Source: an uncultured Methylibium sp.
GTDB lineage: Bacteria; Pseudomonadota; Gammaproteobacteria; Burkholderiales; Burkholderiaceae_C
Direction: 5' to 3'
NCBI RefSeq assembly: GCF_902826655.1
Contig: NZ_CADEFR010000012.1
Span: 22,023-86,022, forward strand
DNA: 64,000 bases
Every line of letters begins with the position of its first letter. Position 1 is the first letter of the stretch. This document shows, piece after piece, positions 17,841 to 27,719 of this stretch. The position numbers and the translations under genes were made by a program. The notes under the pieces are model-generated. The model worked only from the letters and a program-made list of their open reading frames with translations. It was not told where the DNA came from and did not search any database.

Positions 17841-19751
17841 TCATCGTGGCGTCACGGATTCTCGCATTGCGATCGTCCCTTCGACCGACGTCTCGCGGTA
17901 CTCGCCGACCACAGCCATCAGGTGCGCCCGCACGCCCGCGTCGTCGGGGACCGGGGTCGCATGCAGCCAGTCCACCAGATCGGCCGGGCTGCCGGACGGT
18001 ACATCGAGGCGCGCAATCCGCAGCTGCGCAAACGCCGTGGGCAAGGTCGTGTCGGCGTCCGCGAGCAGCTCCTCGTAGAGCTTCTCGCCGGGCCGCAGGC
18101 CGCTGAACACGATCTCGATGTCCTGCGGGCCGTGCCCCGCCATCCGGATCAGGTCGCGCGCCAGGTCGACGATCTTCACCGGCTCGCCCATGTCCAGCAC
18201 GAGCACCTGACCGGTCTCGCCGATCGCGGCGGCCTGCACCACCAGGCGCGCGGCCTCGGGGATGGTCATGAAGTAGCGGGTGATCTCGGGGTGGGTCACG
18301 GTGACCGGTCCGCCCCTGGCGATCTGCTCCTTGAACTTGGGGATCACGCTGCCGCTGGAGCCCAGCACGTTGCCGAAGCGCACGGCCATGAAGCGCGTGC
18401 CCGTGTGTTCCTTCGCCAGCTGGCTGATCACCATCTCGGCGGCGCGCTTGGTGGCGCCCATCACGTTGGTCGGGTTCACGGCCTTGTCGGTGCTGATCAG
18501 CACGAAGCGCCCGACGCCCGCCTCGGCGCTGGCCAGCGCGGCGTGCCAGGTCCCCAGCGTGTTGTTCTGCAGCGCGGCCCAGGCGTTGTGCTCCTCCATC
18601 AGCGGCACGTGCTTGTAGGCCGCAGCGTGGAAGACGACCTGCGGCCGCCAGCGCTGCATCACCTGGCGCAGGTGCTCGAGGTTCTTCACGTCGCCGATCA
18701 GGCGCACGAGCTCCAGCCCCGGGAAGCGTTCGCCGAGCTCCTGCTCGACGGTGTAGAGGTTGAACTCGCTCTGTTCCAGCAGCACCAGCCGCTCGGGCCG
18801 GTAGCGCGCGACCTGGCGGCACAGCTCGCTGCCGATGCTGCCGCCGGCGCCGGTGATCAGCACCGTGCGGCCGCGCAGGCAGTCGGCGATGCCCGCCTCG
18901 TCCAGCAGCACCGGCTCGCGGCCCAGCAGGTCGTCGGGCTCGATGTCGCGCACGCGGCTCACCGTGGCGCCGTCCAGCAGCTCCTGCGCCGACGGCACCG
19001 TGAGCACCGGCCGCCCGACGCTGGCCGCCAGATCGAAGACGCGACGCCGCGCCGCGCCGCGCACCGAGGGCATCGCGACGATCACGTGCGTGATGCCCTG
19101 CAGCAGTGCCAGCTCGGCCAGCCGGTCCAGGGTGCCCAGCACCGGCACGCCGCCGATGCGGCCGCGCTGCTTGGCCGGGTCGTCGTCGAGCAGACCCGCC
19201 ACGACCCAGCCCTGGTGCTGGATGCCGGCCAGCAGCAGCCGCGCGGCGTCGCCGGCGCCCAGCACGATCGCGCGGCGCGTCTCGCTGGCGCTGCCGGAGA
19301 TCTGCGCGCGCATGTGCTCGTAGAGCATGCGGTAGCCGATGCGCACGCTGGCCAGGCCCATCAGCGTGATCACCGGGTGCAGCGCCAGCACCGCGCGCGG
19401 CACCTCGCGCAGGCCGGCCAGCATCACCACCGCCGCGGCCAGCGCGCCGGCCAGCGTGCAGGCGATCGTCAGCCGCTTGACCTCGCCGAACCCCGAGAAG
19501 CGCCACATGCCGCGCGGCACGCCGAGCAGCGCGAACACCGCCAGGTAGAGCGCGACGATGCCCAGCAGCACCCAGCCGTCGTAGGCCGGCCGCGCGCTGA
19601 TCCAGCGCTCGAAGCCCAGGCGGAACAGGTAGGTGAACTGCCAGCAGGCCGCGACGACGAGCGCGTCGATGGCCAGCGACAGCGGCTGGCGCTGCGGACG
19701 CAGCCGCGTCAGGAAGGCGTCGAGCCGCTGCCAGGACTGCATGCCGTTCAT
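17841..19751 (-). CDS. FlaA1/WbpM-type nucleotide-sugar 4,6-dehydratase
   Basis: A membrane-bound UDP-HexNAc C6 dehydratase of 636 residues. About four transmembrane segments fill residues 25-140, then a CoA-binding-like Rossmann domain (VLGAGDAARLLL near 163), then the catalytic domain with ITGAGGSIGSEL (299-310), ISTDKAVNPTNVMGATKR (S420, D422, K423, M431, K435) and ITRYFMTIPEAA. The methionine in place of the usual tyrosine is the WbpM/FlaA1/PglF signature. The start at 19751 overlaps the sugar-transferase stop by ATGA. It probably makes UDP-4-keto-6-deoxy-GlcNAc, which the DegT aminotransferase two genes upstream could aminate. Confidence 0.93.
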   Translation of the reverse strand: MNGMQSWQRLDAFLTRLRPQRQPLSLAIDALVVAACWQFTYLFRLGFERWISARPAYDGWVLLGIVALYLAVFALLGVPRGMWRFSGFGEVKRLTIACTLAGALAAAVVMLAGLREVPRAVLALHPVITLMGLASVRIGYRMLYEHMRAQISGSASETRRAIVLGAGDAARLLLAGIQHQGWVVAGLLDDDPAKQRGRIGGVPVLGTLDRLAELALLQGITHVIVAMPSVRGAARRRVFDLAASVGRPVLTVPSAQELLDGATVSRVRDIEPDDLLGREPVLLDEAGIADCLRGRTVLITGAGGSIGSELCRQVARYRPERLVLLEQSEFNLYTVEQELGERFPGLELVRLIGDVKNLEHLRQVMQRWRPQVVFHAAAYKHVPLMEEHNAWAALQNNTLGTWHAALASAEAGVGRFVLISTDKAVNPTNVMGATKRAAEMVISQLAKEHTGTRFMAVRFGNVLGSSGSVIPKFKEQIARGGPVTVTHPEITRYFMTIPEAARLVVQAAAIGETGQVLVLDMGEPVKIVDLARDLIRMAGHGPQDIEIVFSGLRPGEKLYEELLADADTTLPTAFAQLRIARLDVPSGSPADLVDWLHATPVPDDAGVRAHLMAVVGEYRETSVEGTIAMRESVTPR

Positions 19752-20398
19752 CGACGGGCCTGCGGCGCCTTGGACGGCGGCGTGCCGGCGGGCTGCGCGG
19801 CCATCAGCATGGCGATGGTGCGCACGATCAGCCGCAGGTCGCTCCACAGCGTCGCGCGGTCGATGTAGTCGGCCGACAGGCGCAGCTTCTCGGGCAGCAC
19901 CTGCTCGGCGTAGGCGCGCTGCGGGTCGGGCGCGGCCGCCAGCAGCGCGGCCTCGTCGCGAAACGCCAGCGAGGCCGGGTCGACGATGCCCGGCCGCACC
20001 GACAGCACGCGCTCGCGCAGGGCCGCCGGATACAGCGCCACGAACTCCGGCACTTCGGGCCTCGGTCCGACCAGGCTCATGTCGCCGCGCAGCACGTCGA
20101 TCAGCTGCGGCAGCTCGTCCAGCCGCGTGCGGCGCAGCCAGACGCCGCTGCGCGTGATGCGCGGGTCGGCACCGACGGTCAGCGGCGGGCCGCCAGCATC
20201 GGCCACCATGGTGCGCAGCTTGTGGATGCGAAACGCCTGCCCGCCGCGCCCCACGCGCCGCTGGCGAAAGAACACCGGCCCCGGCGAGTCGCGCTTGATC
20301 AGCAGTGCCAGTACGGCGAGCCAGGGCGCCAGCAGCAAGAGGCCGAGCGCGGCACCCAGCAGGTCGAAGGCTCGCTTGGCCATCGCGCTTCGGGCCAT
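19748..20398 (-). CDS. Initiating sugar phosphate transferase (PglC/WcaJ family)
   Basis: Transfers a sugar-1-phosphate from a UDP-sugar to undecaprenyl phosphate, starting repeat-unit assembly at the inner membrane. The 216-residue form corresponds to the small monotopic PglC-like class: one re-entrant hydrophobic segment (LLGAALGLLLLAPWLAVLAL), then KRDSPGPVFFRQRRVG, FRIHKLRTM, the RRTRLDELPQL block and the SLVGPRP signature. Two ATGs (20398 and 20383) are possible, and an upstream one at 20440 would overlap the aminotransferase; 20398 is preferred because it lies 7 bp after that gene's stop. With the adjacent FlaA1-type dehydratase and aminotransferase this suggests a bacillosamine-like or QuiNAc4N-like first sugar. 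Confidence 0.92.
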   Translation of the reverse strand: MARSAMAKRAFDLLGAALGLLLLAPWLAVLALLIKRDSPGPVFFRQRRVGRGGQAFRIHKLRTMVADAGGPPLTVGADPRITRSGVWLRRTRLDELPQLIDVLRGDMSLVGPRPEVPEFVALYPAALRERVLSVRPGIVDPASLAFRDEAALLAAAPDPQRAYAEQVLPEKLRLSADYIDRATLWSDLRLIVRTIAMLMAAQPAGTPPSKAPQARR

Positions 20399-20405
20399 CG
20401 CGCGC

Positions 20406-21575
20406 TCAGTCGCGAGCGACGAGCGCGTGGCGCACGGCATGCACCACGCGGTCGACGTCGGCCTCGCCCATCTTCGGATAGATCGGCAGGCTCAGCATGC
20501 GCTCGTAGGCGTGCTGGCTGTGCGGGAACTGCTCGGCACGCAGGCCGTAGCGCTCGCGCCAGTAGGGATGCAGGTGCAGCGGGATGTAGTGCACGCTGAC
20601 GCCGATGCCCAGCGCGAACAGGCGCTCGATGTAGCGGTCGCGCGCCACGCCGGCGTCGTCGGCCAGGCGCAGCACGTAGAGGTGCCAGGCGTGGGTCTCG
20701 CCGTCGGGCGCGTCGGGCGGGGCCAGCACGGGCAGGCCCGCCATCGCCTCGCGGTAGCGCCGGGCGACGGCCTCGCGGGTCTCGCGGAACTCGCGCGCCC
20801 GCTTCAGCTGGTGGATGCCCAGCGCCGCGGCGATGTCGGTCAGGTTGTACTTGAAGCCCGGCGCGACGATCTCGTAGGCCCAGGCCGGCGCGGTGGACGT
20901 GAAGCGATCGAAGGCGTCGCGGCTGATGCCGTGCAGGCGCATGACCTTCATGCGCTTCACCAGGTCGGCATTGCGCGACACCACCATGCCGCCCTCGCCG
21001 GTGGTGATGGTCTTGTTGGCGTAGAAGCTGAAGACCGTCGCGTCGCTGCCCAGGGTGCCGACCAGCGCGCCGCCGTGCGTGGCGGGCAGCGCGTGGGCCG
21101 CGTCCTCGACGACCTTGAGGCCGTGGCGCCGCGCGATGGCGAGGATCTCGTCCATCGGCGCGGCCAGGCCGGCGTAGTGGACCGGCACGATGGCGCGGGT
21201 AGCGGGCGTGATGGCCGCCTCGACCCGCGCCGGGTCGATGTTGAGCGTCGCCGGGTCGATGTCGACCAGCACCACGTCGGCGCCGAGGTAGCGCACCACC
21301 TCGGCGGTGGCGGTGAAGGTGTGCGTGGTGGTGATGACCTCGTCGCCGGGGCCGATGCCCAGGCCTTCCAGCGCCAGGTGCAGGCCGGCGGTCGCCGAGT
21401 TGACGGCCACCGCCTCGAGCGAGGCATCGCCGAGGAAGGCCGCGAAGTCCTGCTCGAAGCGCCGCGCCTTGGGCCCGGTCGTGACCCAGCCGGAGCGCAG
21501 CGTGTCGACGACCTCGGCGATCTCGGCTTCGCCGATCTCGGGCAGGGCGAAGGGCAGGAAGGGACGATCGCTCAC
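20406..21575 (-). CDS. DegT/DnrJ/EryC1 nucleotide-sugar aminotransferase
   Basis: A 389-residue PLP enzyme with [26 protein letters not shown] (PLP-ring aspartate) and [16 protein letters not shown] with the Schiff-base lysine K188, the pattern of 4-amino-sugar aminotransferases such as PglE/ArnB relatives. The start is a GTG at 21575 overlapping the ugd stop by GTGA; the frame is open far upstream, antisense to nothing useful. Its position between ugd and a PglC/FlaA1 pair points to amination of UDP-4-keto-6-deoxy-GlcNAc. It is a different paralogue from the aminotransferase at 3721-4842. Confidence 0.9.
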   Translation of the reverse strand: MSDRPFLPFALPEIGEAEIAEVVDTLRSGWVTTGPKARRFEQDFAAFLGDASLEAVAVNSATAGLHLALEGLGIGPGDEVITTTHTFTATAEVVRYLGADVVLVDIDPATLNIDPARVEAAITPATRAIVPVHYAGLAAPMDEILAIARRHGLKVVEDAAHALPATHGGALVGTLGSDATVFSFYANKTITTGEGGMVVSRNADLVKRMKVMRLHGISRDAFDRFTSTAPAWAYEIVAPGFKYNLTDIAAALGIHQLKRAREFRETREAVARRYREAMAGLPVLAPPDAPDGETHAWHLYVLRLADDAGVARDRYIERLFALGIGVSVHYIPLHLHPYWRERYGLRAEQFPHSQHAYERMLSLPIYPKMGEADVDRVVHAVRHALVARD

Positions 21576-22912
21576 GCCGGGCTCGGCACGGACGGGCGGC
21601 CGATGCAGTGGTACTCGATGCCGAACTGCGCCATCAGCGCCGGCTCGAACAGGTTGCGCCCGTCGAACACCAGCGGCTGGCGCAGCGTGCCGCGGATGGT
21701 CTCGAAGTCCGGCGTGCGGAATTCCTTCCACTCGGTGACGATGACCAGCGCGTCGGCGCCCTCCATCGCCGCGACGGCCGAGTCGGCATAGCGCAGGCCG
21801 GCCTGGCCCGGCATCGCCTTGCGCGCCTCGTCCATCGCCACCGGGTCGTAGGCGACGATCTCGGCGCCCAGCGCGGTCAGGCGGTCGATCAGCACGCGGC
21901 TGGGCGCCTCGCGCATGTCGTCGGTGCCGGGCTTGAAGGCCAGGCCCCACAGGGCCAGGCGCTTGCCGGCCAGCTGGCTGCCGAGGCGCGCGATCACCTT
22001 GTCGGCCAGCACCTGCTTCTGGCGCTCGTTGACGGCCTCGACCGCACCCAGCAGTTGCAGCTCGTGGCCGGCCTCGCCGGCCGACCGGATCAGCGCCTTG
22101 ACGTCCTTGGGGAAGCAGGAGCCGCCGTAGCCGGCCCCGGCGTAGAGGAAGTGCGTGCCGATGCGCGGGTCGCTGCCGATGCCCTGGCGCACCAGCTCGA
22201 TGTCGGCGCCCACCGCCTCGGCGACGCGCGACAGGTCGTTCATGAAGCTGATGCGCGTGGCCAGCATGGCGTTGGCGGCGTACTTGGTGAACTCGGCGCT
22301 CTTGATGTCCATCACCATCACGCGGTCGCGGTTGCGCACGTAGGGTGCGTAGAGCGCACGCATCAGCAGGATGGCGCGCTCGTCGTCGGCGCCGATCACC
22401 ACGCGGTCCGGGCGCATGAAGTCGGGCACGGCGGCGCCCTCCTTCAGGAACTCGGGGTTGCTGACGATCGCGAAGTCGAGCTCGAGCCCGCGGGCCGCCA
22501 GCGCCGCGGCGATGGTCGCGCGCACCTTCTCGCCGGTGCCGACCGGCACGGTGCTCTTGTCGATCACGACCTTGTAGTCGGTCATGCGCTCGCCGATCGT
22601 CCGCGCCGCGGCCAGCACGTACTGCAGGTCGGCCGATCCATCCTCGCCGGGCGGCGTGCCGACCGCGATGAACTGCAGCGTGCCGTGCGCCACGGCGCGA
22701 TCGACGTCGGTGGTGAACTCCAGGCGCTTGGCGCCCGCGTTGCGGCGCACCACTTCCTCGAGGCCGGGCTCGTGGATGGGGATGCCGCCGCCGTTCAGCA
22801 GCGCGATCTTGCGCGCGTCGACGTCGAGGCAGACCACGTGGTTGCCCATCTCGGCCAGGCAGGCGCCGGTGACCAGGCCGACGTAGCCGGTGCCGATGAC
22901 GGTGATCTTCAT
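21572..22912 (-). CDS. ugd: UDP-glucose 6-dehydrogenase
   Basis: Oxidises UDP-glucose to UDP-glucuronate with two NAD+, supplying an acidic sugar. The 446 residues show the whole family layout: [17 protein letters not shown] at the NAD site, [36 protein letters not shown], and the catalytic cysteine C266 in [10 protein letters not shown], then [16 protein letters not shown]. The N-terminus fits UDP-glucose rather than UDP-GlcNAc (WbpA) enzymes, so this gene probably does not feed the wlbABC branch. It lies 22 bp before the methyltransferase gene downstream and overlaps the aminotransferase by GTGA. Confidence 0.95.
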   Translation of the reverse strand: MKITVIGTGYVGLVTGACLAEMGNHVVCLDVDARKIALLNGGGIPIHEPGLEEVVRRNAGAKRLEFTTDVDRAVAHGTLQFIAVGTPPGEDGSADLQYVLAAARTIGERMTDYKVVIDKSTVPVGTGEKVRATIAAALAARGLELDFAIVSNPEFLKEGAAVPDFMRPDRVVIGADDERAILLMRALYAPYVRNRDRVMVMDIKSAEFTKYAANAMLATRISFMNDLSRVAEAVGADIELVRQGIGSDPRIGTHFLYAGAGYGGSCFPKDVKALIRSAGEAGHELQLLGAVEAVNERQKQVLADKVIARLGSQLAGKRLALWGLAFKPGTDDMREAPSRVLIDRLTALGAEIVAYDPVAMDEARKAMPGQAGLRYADSAVAAMEGADALVIVTEWKEFRTPDFETIRGTLRQPLVFDGRNLFEPALMAQFGIEYHCIGRPSVPSPA

Positions 22913-22934
22913 GACGGGGATCCCTCGATGACGG

Positions 22935-23642
22935 TTAGGTTTTCTGGAGCCAGCACAGCCGGTGGGTGCGCAGCAGCGGCAGCAGGTTCAGCAGTCCCGG
23001 CAGGCCGGGGTGGAGCCGGCCGGCGGCCCGCGCCAGCGGCGGCGCCAGGGTGAGGCGCCGCACGGTGCAGCGCGCCTGCGGAAACAGCGCTCGCCAGCGC
23101 GACGCGCTCACGGCGCGGACATCGGCATTGCCCGGATTGTCCACCGCGAAGTCGTAGGCCAGCACCCCCCCGCCTGGGCGCACCCAGCGCCACATCGCTG
23201 TCGCGAGCTGGTGCTGGACCGCATCGTCCAGCAGGGACGAGAAGACCGTGAAGGCCAGCACGGCGTCCTGGCTGGCGTCAGGCAGCGGCGCCGCGATCGC
23301 GTCGCCCTCGATCAGGCGGGCGGCCGGCGGCAGCACGGCGCGCGCCGCGATCACGCGCTCGGGCAGCAGCTCCAGGCCGGTCACGCGGCCCGGCTCGGCG
23401 CCCAGCCGCAGCAGGTCGAGCAGGTTGCCGCCGCCGCCGCAGCCGACCTCGAGCAGGTCGCGCCCGGCGAGGCCGGCCCAGCCGTGGGCGCGCCACAGCG
23501 CCAGCATCGCGCGCTGGCGCTCCTGGTGGGCCTGCAGCGCGGCGGCATCGAAGAGGCTGTAGCGACGCGCATCCGCGTCGGCGTCGCGACGCGCGTAGCG
23601 CTCCGCGACCGCCTGGGCCTCGCGCTCGGCCGGGTCGCTCAT
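22935..23642 (-). CDS. Class I SAM-dependent methyltransferase
   Basis: A 235-residue methyltransferase. Motif I is [19 protein letters not shown], followed by [11 protein letters not shown] and [14 protein letters not shown]; the proline-glycine strand [12 protein letters not shown] is present. The start ATG at 23642 overlaps the glycosyltransferase stop by ATGA, and a longer open frame upstream is not used. It probably methylates a sugar or a lipid-linked glycan of this locus; the substrate cannot be assigned. A second methyltransferase with an extra N-terminal domain is encoded later in the same operon. Confidence 0.85.
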   Translation of the reverse strand: MSDPAEREAQAVAERYARRDADADARRYSLFDAAALQAHQERQRAMLALWRAHGWAGLAGRDLLEVGCGGGGNLLDLLRLGAEPGRVTGLELLPERVIAARAVLPPAARLIEGDAIAAPLPDASQDAVLAFTVFSSLLDDAVQHQLATAMWRWVRPGGGVLAYDFAVDNPGNADVRAVSASRWRALFPQARCTVRRLTLAPPLARAAGRLHPGLPGLLNLLPLLRTHRLCWLQKT

Positions 23643-24658
23643 CGCGTCAGCGCTCCGAAGGCCGGTGACGGGCGCGCGCGCACCAGCACGTCGAACCAGC
23701 CGCGCAGCGTGCCCAGGCCGTAGCCGCCGTGGTAGGCCGCGATCACCGCCGGCAGGCGCGGCAGCAGGTCCATGCCGGCCTCGCGCGCGACGGCCCACGA
23801 GCAGGCCGCGACGAACAGCGCATAGAGCGCCAGCAGCTCGGCCAGCGCCAGCCAGGCCAGCGGCCAGGCCAGGCCCAGCAGCGCCAGCAGGCCGCAGGCC
23901 CCGACCAGCAGCCCCGGCACCAGCTGCCGCAGCGACGCCGCGCGGCCATGCTTGCGCATCACGAAGGGCTTCCAGTAGCCGTACTGCAGCTGCTGGCGGA
24001 ACAGCGCCGCGAGGCTGTCGCGCGGGCGGTAGCTCGAGCGGATGCGCGCGCTCTGCCACACCAGCGCACCGGCACGGGCCAGGCGCAGGTTGTGCTCGTC
24101 GTCCTGGTTGCGGACCAGGCTCTCGTCGAAGGGGCCGTGGCGGTCGAAGCTGGCGCGCGGCCAGCAGCCGAGGTAGACCGTGTCGACCGGCCCTTCGTAG
24201 GCCAGGTCGCGCGAGCGCGCACCGCCGGCGATCCAGCGACTCTGGAAGGCCGCGGCGATGGCCCGCTGCATGCCGCCCTCGCCTGCGGCCCGCCACGGGC
24301 CGCCGACGTTGGCGGCGCCGCTGCGCGCGAGCGCCGCCAGGCATTCGGCGATGTAGTCGTCGGCGTAGGTCGTGTGCAGGTCCATGCGCACGATGACCGC
24401 GCCGCGCGACTGTTCGAGGCAGCGGTTGAGCCCGCTGGAGACGATGCGCCCGGGGTTGTCGACCAGCCGGAAGCGCGCATCGGCGCGGCAGCGCTGGGCC
24501 AGGGCCTCGCGCGTGCCGTCGTCGCTCTGGCCGTCGGCGACCAGCACCTCCATCTGCACGCCGGGCGGCAGGCGCTGCGCGGCGACGGCGTCGCAGAAGG
24601 CCAGCACGTGGCCGCGCTCGTTGCGGCAGGGGGCGATGACGCTGACGATCGTCATCAT
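23639..24658 (-). CDS. Family 2 glycosyltransferase with C-terminal membrane segments
   Basis: A 339-residue GT-A glycosyltransferase. The catalytic domain has VIAPCRNERGH, VADGQSDDGT, the acceptor/metal motif MDLHTTY in place of the usual DxD, and RNQDDEHNLRL. The last third has two to three hydrophobic segments (LVPGLLVGACGLLALLGLA and the LALAELLALYALFVAA region), as in ExoA-type succinoglycan glycosyltransferases anchored in the inner membrane. The start is the first of two adjacent ATGs and overlaps the GT4 stop by ATGA. Donor unknown. Confidence 0.87.
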   Translation of the reverse strand: MMTIVSVIAPCRNERGHVLAFCDAVAAQRLPPGVQMEVLVADGQSDDGTREALAQRCRADARFRLVDNPGRIVSSGLNRCLEQSRGAVIVRMDLHTTYADDYIAECLAALARSGAANVGGPWRAAGEGGMQRAIAAAFQSRWIAGGARSRDLAYEGPVDTVYLGCWPRASFDRHGPFDESLVRNQDDEHNLRLARAGALVWQSARIRSSYRPRDSLAALFRQQLQYGYWKPFVMRKHGRAASLRQLVPGLLVGACGLLALLGLAWPLAWLALAELLALYALFVAACSWAVAREAGMDLLPRLPAVIAAYHGGYGLGTLRGWFDVLVRARPSPAFGALTR

Positions 24659-25749
24659 GCGACGGGCGCCGGTGCCTTGAGCCTGAGCGAGTCGTACAGC
24701 ACCGCCATGCGGTCCATCTGCACGCGCCGCGACGCGCGGTGCTCGGCCCAGCGGCGGTTGCGCTCGCCCTGGGACTTGGCCAGGGCCGGGTCGTCGTGCA
24801 GGCGCAGCAGCGCGGCGGCCAGCGCGTCGACGTCGCGCGGCGGCACCAGCAGGCCGGCGTCGGCGTCCAGCCACTGGCGGTTGGCCGGCAGCTCGCTGGC
24901 GATGACGGGCAGGCCGCAGGCCATCGACTCCAGCAGCGACACCGAGGTCGCGTCGCTGCTGGGCACGCTGACCGACACGCGCGAGCGCTGCAGCATGGCG
25001 ATCATCGATGCATCGCCGACGCGGCCGAGGAAGCGCACGCTGTCGCCGAGCTGCAGCTCGGCCGCCAGGGCCTTCAGCGCGGCCTCGTCGGGCCCGCCGC
25101 CCATCAGGTGCAGCACGGCGTTCGCCTGCGGACGCTCGGCGCGCAGGCGCGCGAAGGCGCGCAGCACGGTCGCGATGTTGTAGTTGGGCTCCCAGGCGCG
25201 CAGGCTGGCGATCTCGAAGCCGGGCGCCGGCTTCGCGGGACGGAAGCGCTCGGTGTCGGCGCCCCACAGGATCTCCTCGCAGCGCGCCGTCGTGCCGTAG
25301 GCGCGGATCGCCGCGATGACGTCCTGCGAGTCGGCGGTGACCAGGCGGGCGCGCTTGAGCGACCAGCCGACCAGCGCCGCCATCGCGCCGCCGCGCAGGC
25401 CGGGCTCGCGCGGCGTGACCAGGATGTCCGAGCCCCAGGCCGTCAGCACCACCGGCGTCTCGGGTCCCGGCGAACAGCTGGCCGCCCACAGTCCGTAGGA
25501 GGTGACGTAGTGGCCGTGCACCCACTGGGGCGCGAGGCGCCGGGTGAGGCGGTGCACCTCGGGCAAGGCCAGCAGCCAGCCGGCGGCGTCGGCGCCGGGC
25601 CGCACGGCGATCACCTCGCGCGCGCCGGGCACCGGGGCCGGCCGGCGTGTCGCCACGACGCAGTCGTAGCCGCGGCCGGCGATCTCGCGCACCCAGCGCT
25701 GGGTGTGGACGCTGCTCGCGTCGGCGAAGAACAGGATGAGCTTGTTCAC
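24655..25749 (-). CDS. Family 4 glycosyltransferase
   Basis: A 364-residue GT-B enzyme. The N-terminus (KLILFFADASSVHTQRW) resembles GT4 members that scan a lipid-linked acceptor; the C-terminal donor domain carries LRAWEPNYNIATVLRAF, VRFLGRV and the nucleotide-sugar loop SLLESMACGLPVIASE with its conserved glutamate. The start is a GTG at 25749, chosen because it overlaps the acetyltransferase stop by GTGA and gives the family N-terminus. It is part of the tightly packed minus-strand operon and overlaps the GT2 gene by 4 bases. Confidence 0.88.
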   Translation of the reverse strand: MNKLILFFADASSVHTQRWVREIAGRGYDCVVATRRPAPVPGAREVIAVRPGADAAGWLLALPEVHRLTRRLAPQWVHGHYVTSYGLWAASCSPGPETPVVLTAWGSDILVTPREPGLRGGAMAALVGWSLKRARLVTADSQDVIAAIRAYGTTARCEEILWGADTERFRPAKPAPGFEIASLRAWEPNYNIATVLRAFARLRAERPQANAVLHLMGGGPDEAALKALAAELQLGDSVRFLGRVGDASMIAMLQRSRVSVSVPSSDATSVSLLESMACGLPVIASELPANRQWLDADAGLLVPPRDVDALAAALLRLHDDPALAKSQGERNRRWAEHRASRRVQMDRMAVLYDSLRLKAPAPVA

Positions 25750-26336
25750 GCCCCGCGCACCCAGGCCTCGTAGGCGGCTCGCGCCTCGGGGTCGTAGTCG
25801 CCGGCGTGGCGCTCGATCCAGGCGCGGTCGAGCTCGCGGGTGTCGCCGACCACGCGGGCCGGCTGGCCCTCGACCACGGCGAAGTCCGGCACCTCGCCCG
25901 CGACGTAGCTGTAGGCCTTGACCAGCACGCCGCGGCCCAGCCGCGTGCCGGGCGCGATCGTGCTGTGCGGGCCGATGAAGCTCCAGGCCCCCAGCACCAC
26001 CGGCTCGCGCTGCAGGCCGGCCGGTGCGTCGTGGCCCCAGTAGCGTTCGCGCTCGAGGCGCAGCGCGCGGTGGCTGGAGTGGGTCAGCACCGACACGTGG
26101 TTGGTGACTTGGCAGCCCTCGTCGATGCGCAGGCCGCCGGAGGCGTCGATGAAGTTGAACTGGCCGATGAAGACGTGGTCGCCCAGCTCGAGCGCGCCGC
26201 GCGCCTCGACGTGCGTGTGCGTGCCGATGCGGCTGTGCACGCGCAGGCTGCCGTCGGCGCTGCGCTGGCCATAGACCATGCGCGGCGCCACGAGGCGCTG
26301 CCACCCGTCCGCGAGGAGTCGCTTCAAGCCCTTCAT
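25746..26336 (-). CDS. Hexapeptide-repeat acyltransferase
   Basis: A 196-residue left-handed beta-helix protein. Repeats begin near residue 33 (LRVHSRIGTHTHVEARG) and run through IGPHSTIAPGTRLGRGVLVKA, ending AVVEGQPARVVG. The loop VLTHSSHRALR supplies histidines in the place of the catalytic residue of the WbbJ/LacA group. Likely acetylates a sugar of the second glycan. The start at 26336 overlaps the flippase stop by ATGA; the ATG 11 codons upstream would overlap the flippase coding region by 37 bases and is rejected. Confidence 0.85.
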   Translation of the reverse strand: MKGLKRLLADGWQRLVAPRMVYGQRSADGSLRVHSRIGTHTHVEARGALELGDHVFIGQFNFIDASGGLRIDEGCQVTNHVSVLTHSSHRALRLERERYWGHDAPAGLQREPVVLGAWSFIGPHSTIAPGTRLGRGVLVKAYSYVAGEVPDFAVVEGQPARVVGDTRELDRAWIERHAGDYDPEARAAYEAWVRGA

Positions 26337-27592
26337 GCCGGCCGCGATTGTCGCGTGGCGCCCGGCCACAGCAGCCCGCGCCAGCCCAGGCCGGCGTCAC
26401 GCAGGAACAGCGCGAGCGCCAGCGCGATGGCCAGCGTGTACGCGACCGAGGTGGCCAGCGCCGCGCCGGCGGCGCCATAGCGCGGGATGCCCCAGGCGGC
26501 GATCGCGATCGTCAGGCCCAGCGACAGGCCGGCCACCGCGGCCGACCACTGCGGCAGCCCGCGGTGGTTGGTGTAGTAGGCCGACAGGCTGGACGCCGCC
26601 GCGTAGCCCGCCACGCCCGGCAGCAGCAGCGCGAGCGGCAGCAGGGCGCCCTGGTAGGCCGGCCCCAGCACCGCGGGCAGGGCGGCGTGCGCGCCGGCGT
26701 AGAGCAGCGGCGCCGCCACCAGCGTGGCCAGCAGGTTGACGCGCACCGCGCGCAGCGTGGTCAGCGCGGCCTGGTCGGCGTCGGGTGCGCCGATGCGGTG
26801 GTAGGCCGAGATCGTGACCGACGAGGACAGCAGCCACAGCAGCTCGGCCACCTGCACCGCCACCGAGTAGACGCCGGCTTCGGCCAGCCCGCTGTGGCGC
26901 TCCAGCATGAACAGCGTGGCGCGGTAGTTCAGCAGGCTGACGACGTTGGTCGCGCCGATCACGACGACGAAGCGCCACTGCTTCCTCAGGGCGCTGCCGT
27001 CGGCGGGCGCCCAGCCGGCCTCGCGCGACGCCGCGGCCCCGGTGCCCAGGCCGACCAGGGTCTTGCCGACCACCCAGGCCGCCAGCACGGCCAGCACCGG
27101 CGCCGGCCCGAACTGCTGCAGCACCGTCAGCGCCGCCAGCACCAGCAGCGGCGCCGCCACCTGCGGGAGGTTGAGCGGGCCCATGCGGCCCTGCCCCAGC
27201 CACAGGCCGCTGGCGGTGGGCACCCACAAGAGCAGCGGCGCGGCGAGCGCCAGCAGCCAGAGGTGGCGGTAGGGCTCGGTCTCGGCCACCGTCGACACCG
27301 CCAGCAGCACTGCACCTGCCGCCAGCCCCAGCACGAAGGCCGCGCGCAGCAGCGCGCCCAGCAGCGGCGCCGGCTCGGCCTGGCGGTGCGAGATCTCGCG
27401 GGCCAGCAGCAGGCCCAGGCCCGAGAACAGCGTCAGCAGCAGCGACTCGAAGGCGACGAACAGCGCGAAGGCCCCCTGCACCTCGGGCCCGAAGCGCGCC
27501 ACCGTGACCAGGATCGCCAGGCCCAGCAGCACCGTGGCCACGCGTGCCGCCAGGTTGAGGGCGGCACCACGGGCGAGGGGCTGGGGCAGCAT
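26333..27592 (-). CDS. Second MOP-superfamily polysaccharide flippase
   Basis: A 419-residue integral membrane protein with about 12-14 hydrophobic helices, including [19 protein letters not shown] at the N-terminus and the paired arginine/lysine region before [16 protein letters not shown]. This is the pattern of polysaccharide-export flippases (Wzx/RfbX group). It is probably the first gene of the minus-strand operon, divergent from lysS with 127 bp between starts. The start at 27592 was chosen for the family N-terminus MLPQPLARG; the frame continues upstream but with low-complexity sequence antisense to lysS. Confidence 0.83.
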   Translation of the reverse strand: MLPQPLARGAALNLAARVATVLLGLAILVTVARFGPEVQGAFALFVAFESLLLTLFSGLGLLLAREISHRQAEPAPLLGALLRAAFVLGLAAGAVLLAVSTVAETEPYRHLWLLALAAPLLLWVPTASGLWLGQGRMGPLNLPQVAAPLLVLAALTVLQQFGPAPVLAVLAAWVVGKTLVGLGTGAAASREAGWAPADGSALRKQWRFVVVIGATNVVSLLNYRATLFMLERHSGLAEAGVYSVAVQVAELLWLLSSSVTISAYHRIGAPDADQAALTTLRAVRVNLLATLVAAPLLYAGAHAALPAVLGPAYQGALLPLALLLPGVAGYAAASSLSAYYTNHRGLPQWSAAVAGLSLGLTIAIAAWGIPRYGAAGAALATSVAYTLAIALALALFLRDAGLGWRGLLWPGATRQSRPA

Positions 27593-27667
27593 GCGGTCGG
27601 CGGCGGGAAGCGGGTCGTCGATTGTCGGCGAGCCGGCGCCGGTGGCGGCCCGCGCGAGCCCGGTCCC

Positions 27668-27673
27668 TAGAAT
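27668..27673 (+). promoter_or_regulatory. Possible -10 element for lysS
   Basis: TAGAAT followed by CG, 46 bases upstream of the lysS ATG, in a 127-bp divergent intergenic region otherwise made of G/C. No good -35 (TTGACA-like) lies 16-18 bases upstream, so this rests on the -10 alone. Confidence 0.3.
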
Positions 27674-27719
27674 CGCGGGTCCGCCGCGGCAGCACGTGCC
27701 CGGCCCCGCAGGAAACCCG

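Noticed and set aside
17785-19506. Long minus-strand frame inside the FlaA1-type dehydratase
   Set aside because: Out of frame with the dehydratase motifs; a shadow of the GC-rich third codon positions.
21572-22912. Reading this dehydrogenase as WbpA (UDP-GlcNAc) to complete the wlbABC pathway
   Set aside because: The N-terminal sequence and length match UDP-glucose dehydrogenases; nothing visible supports UDP-GlcNAc specificity.
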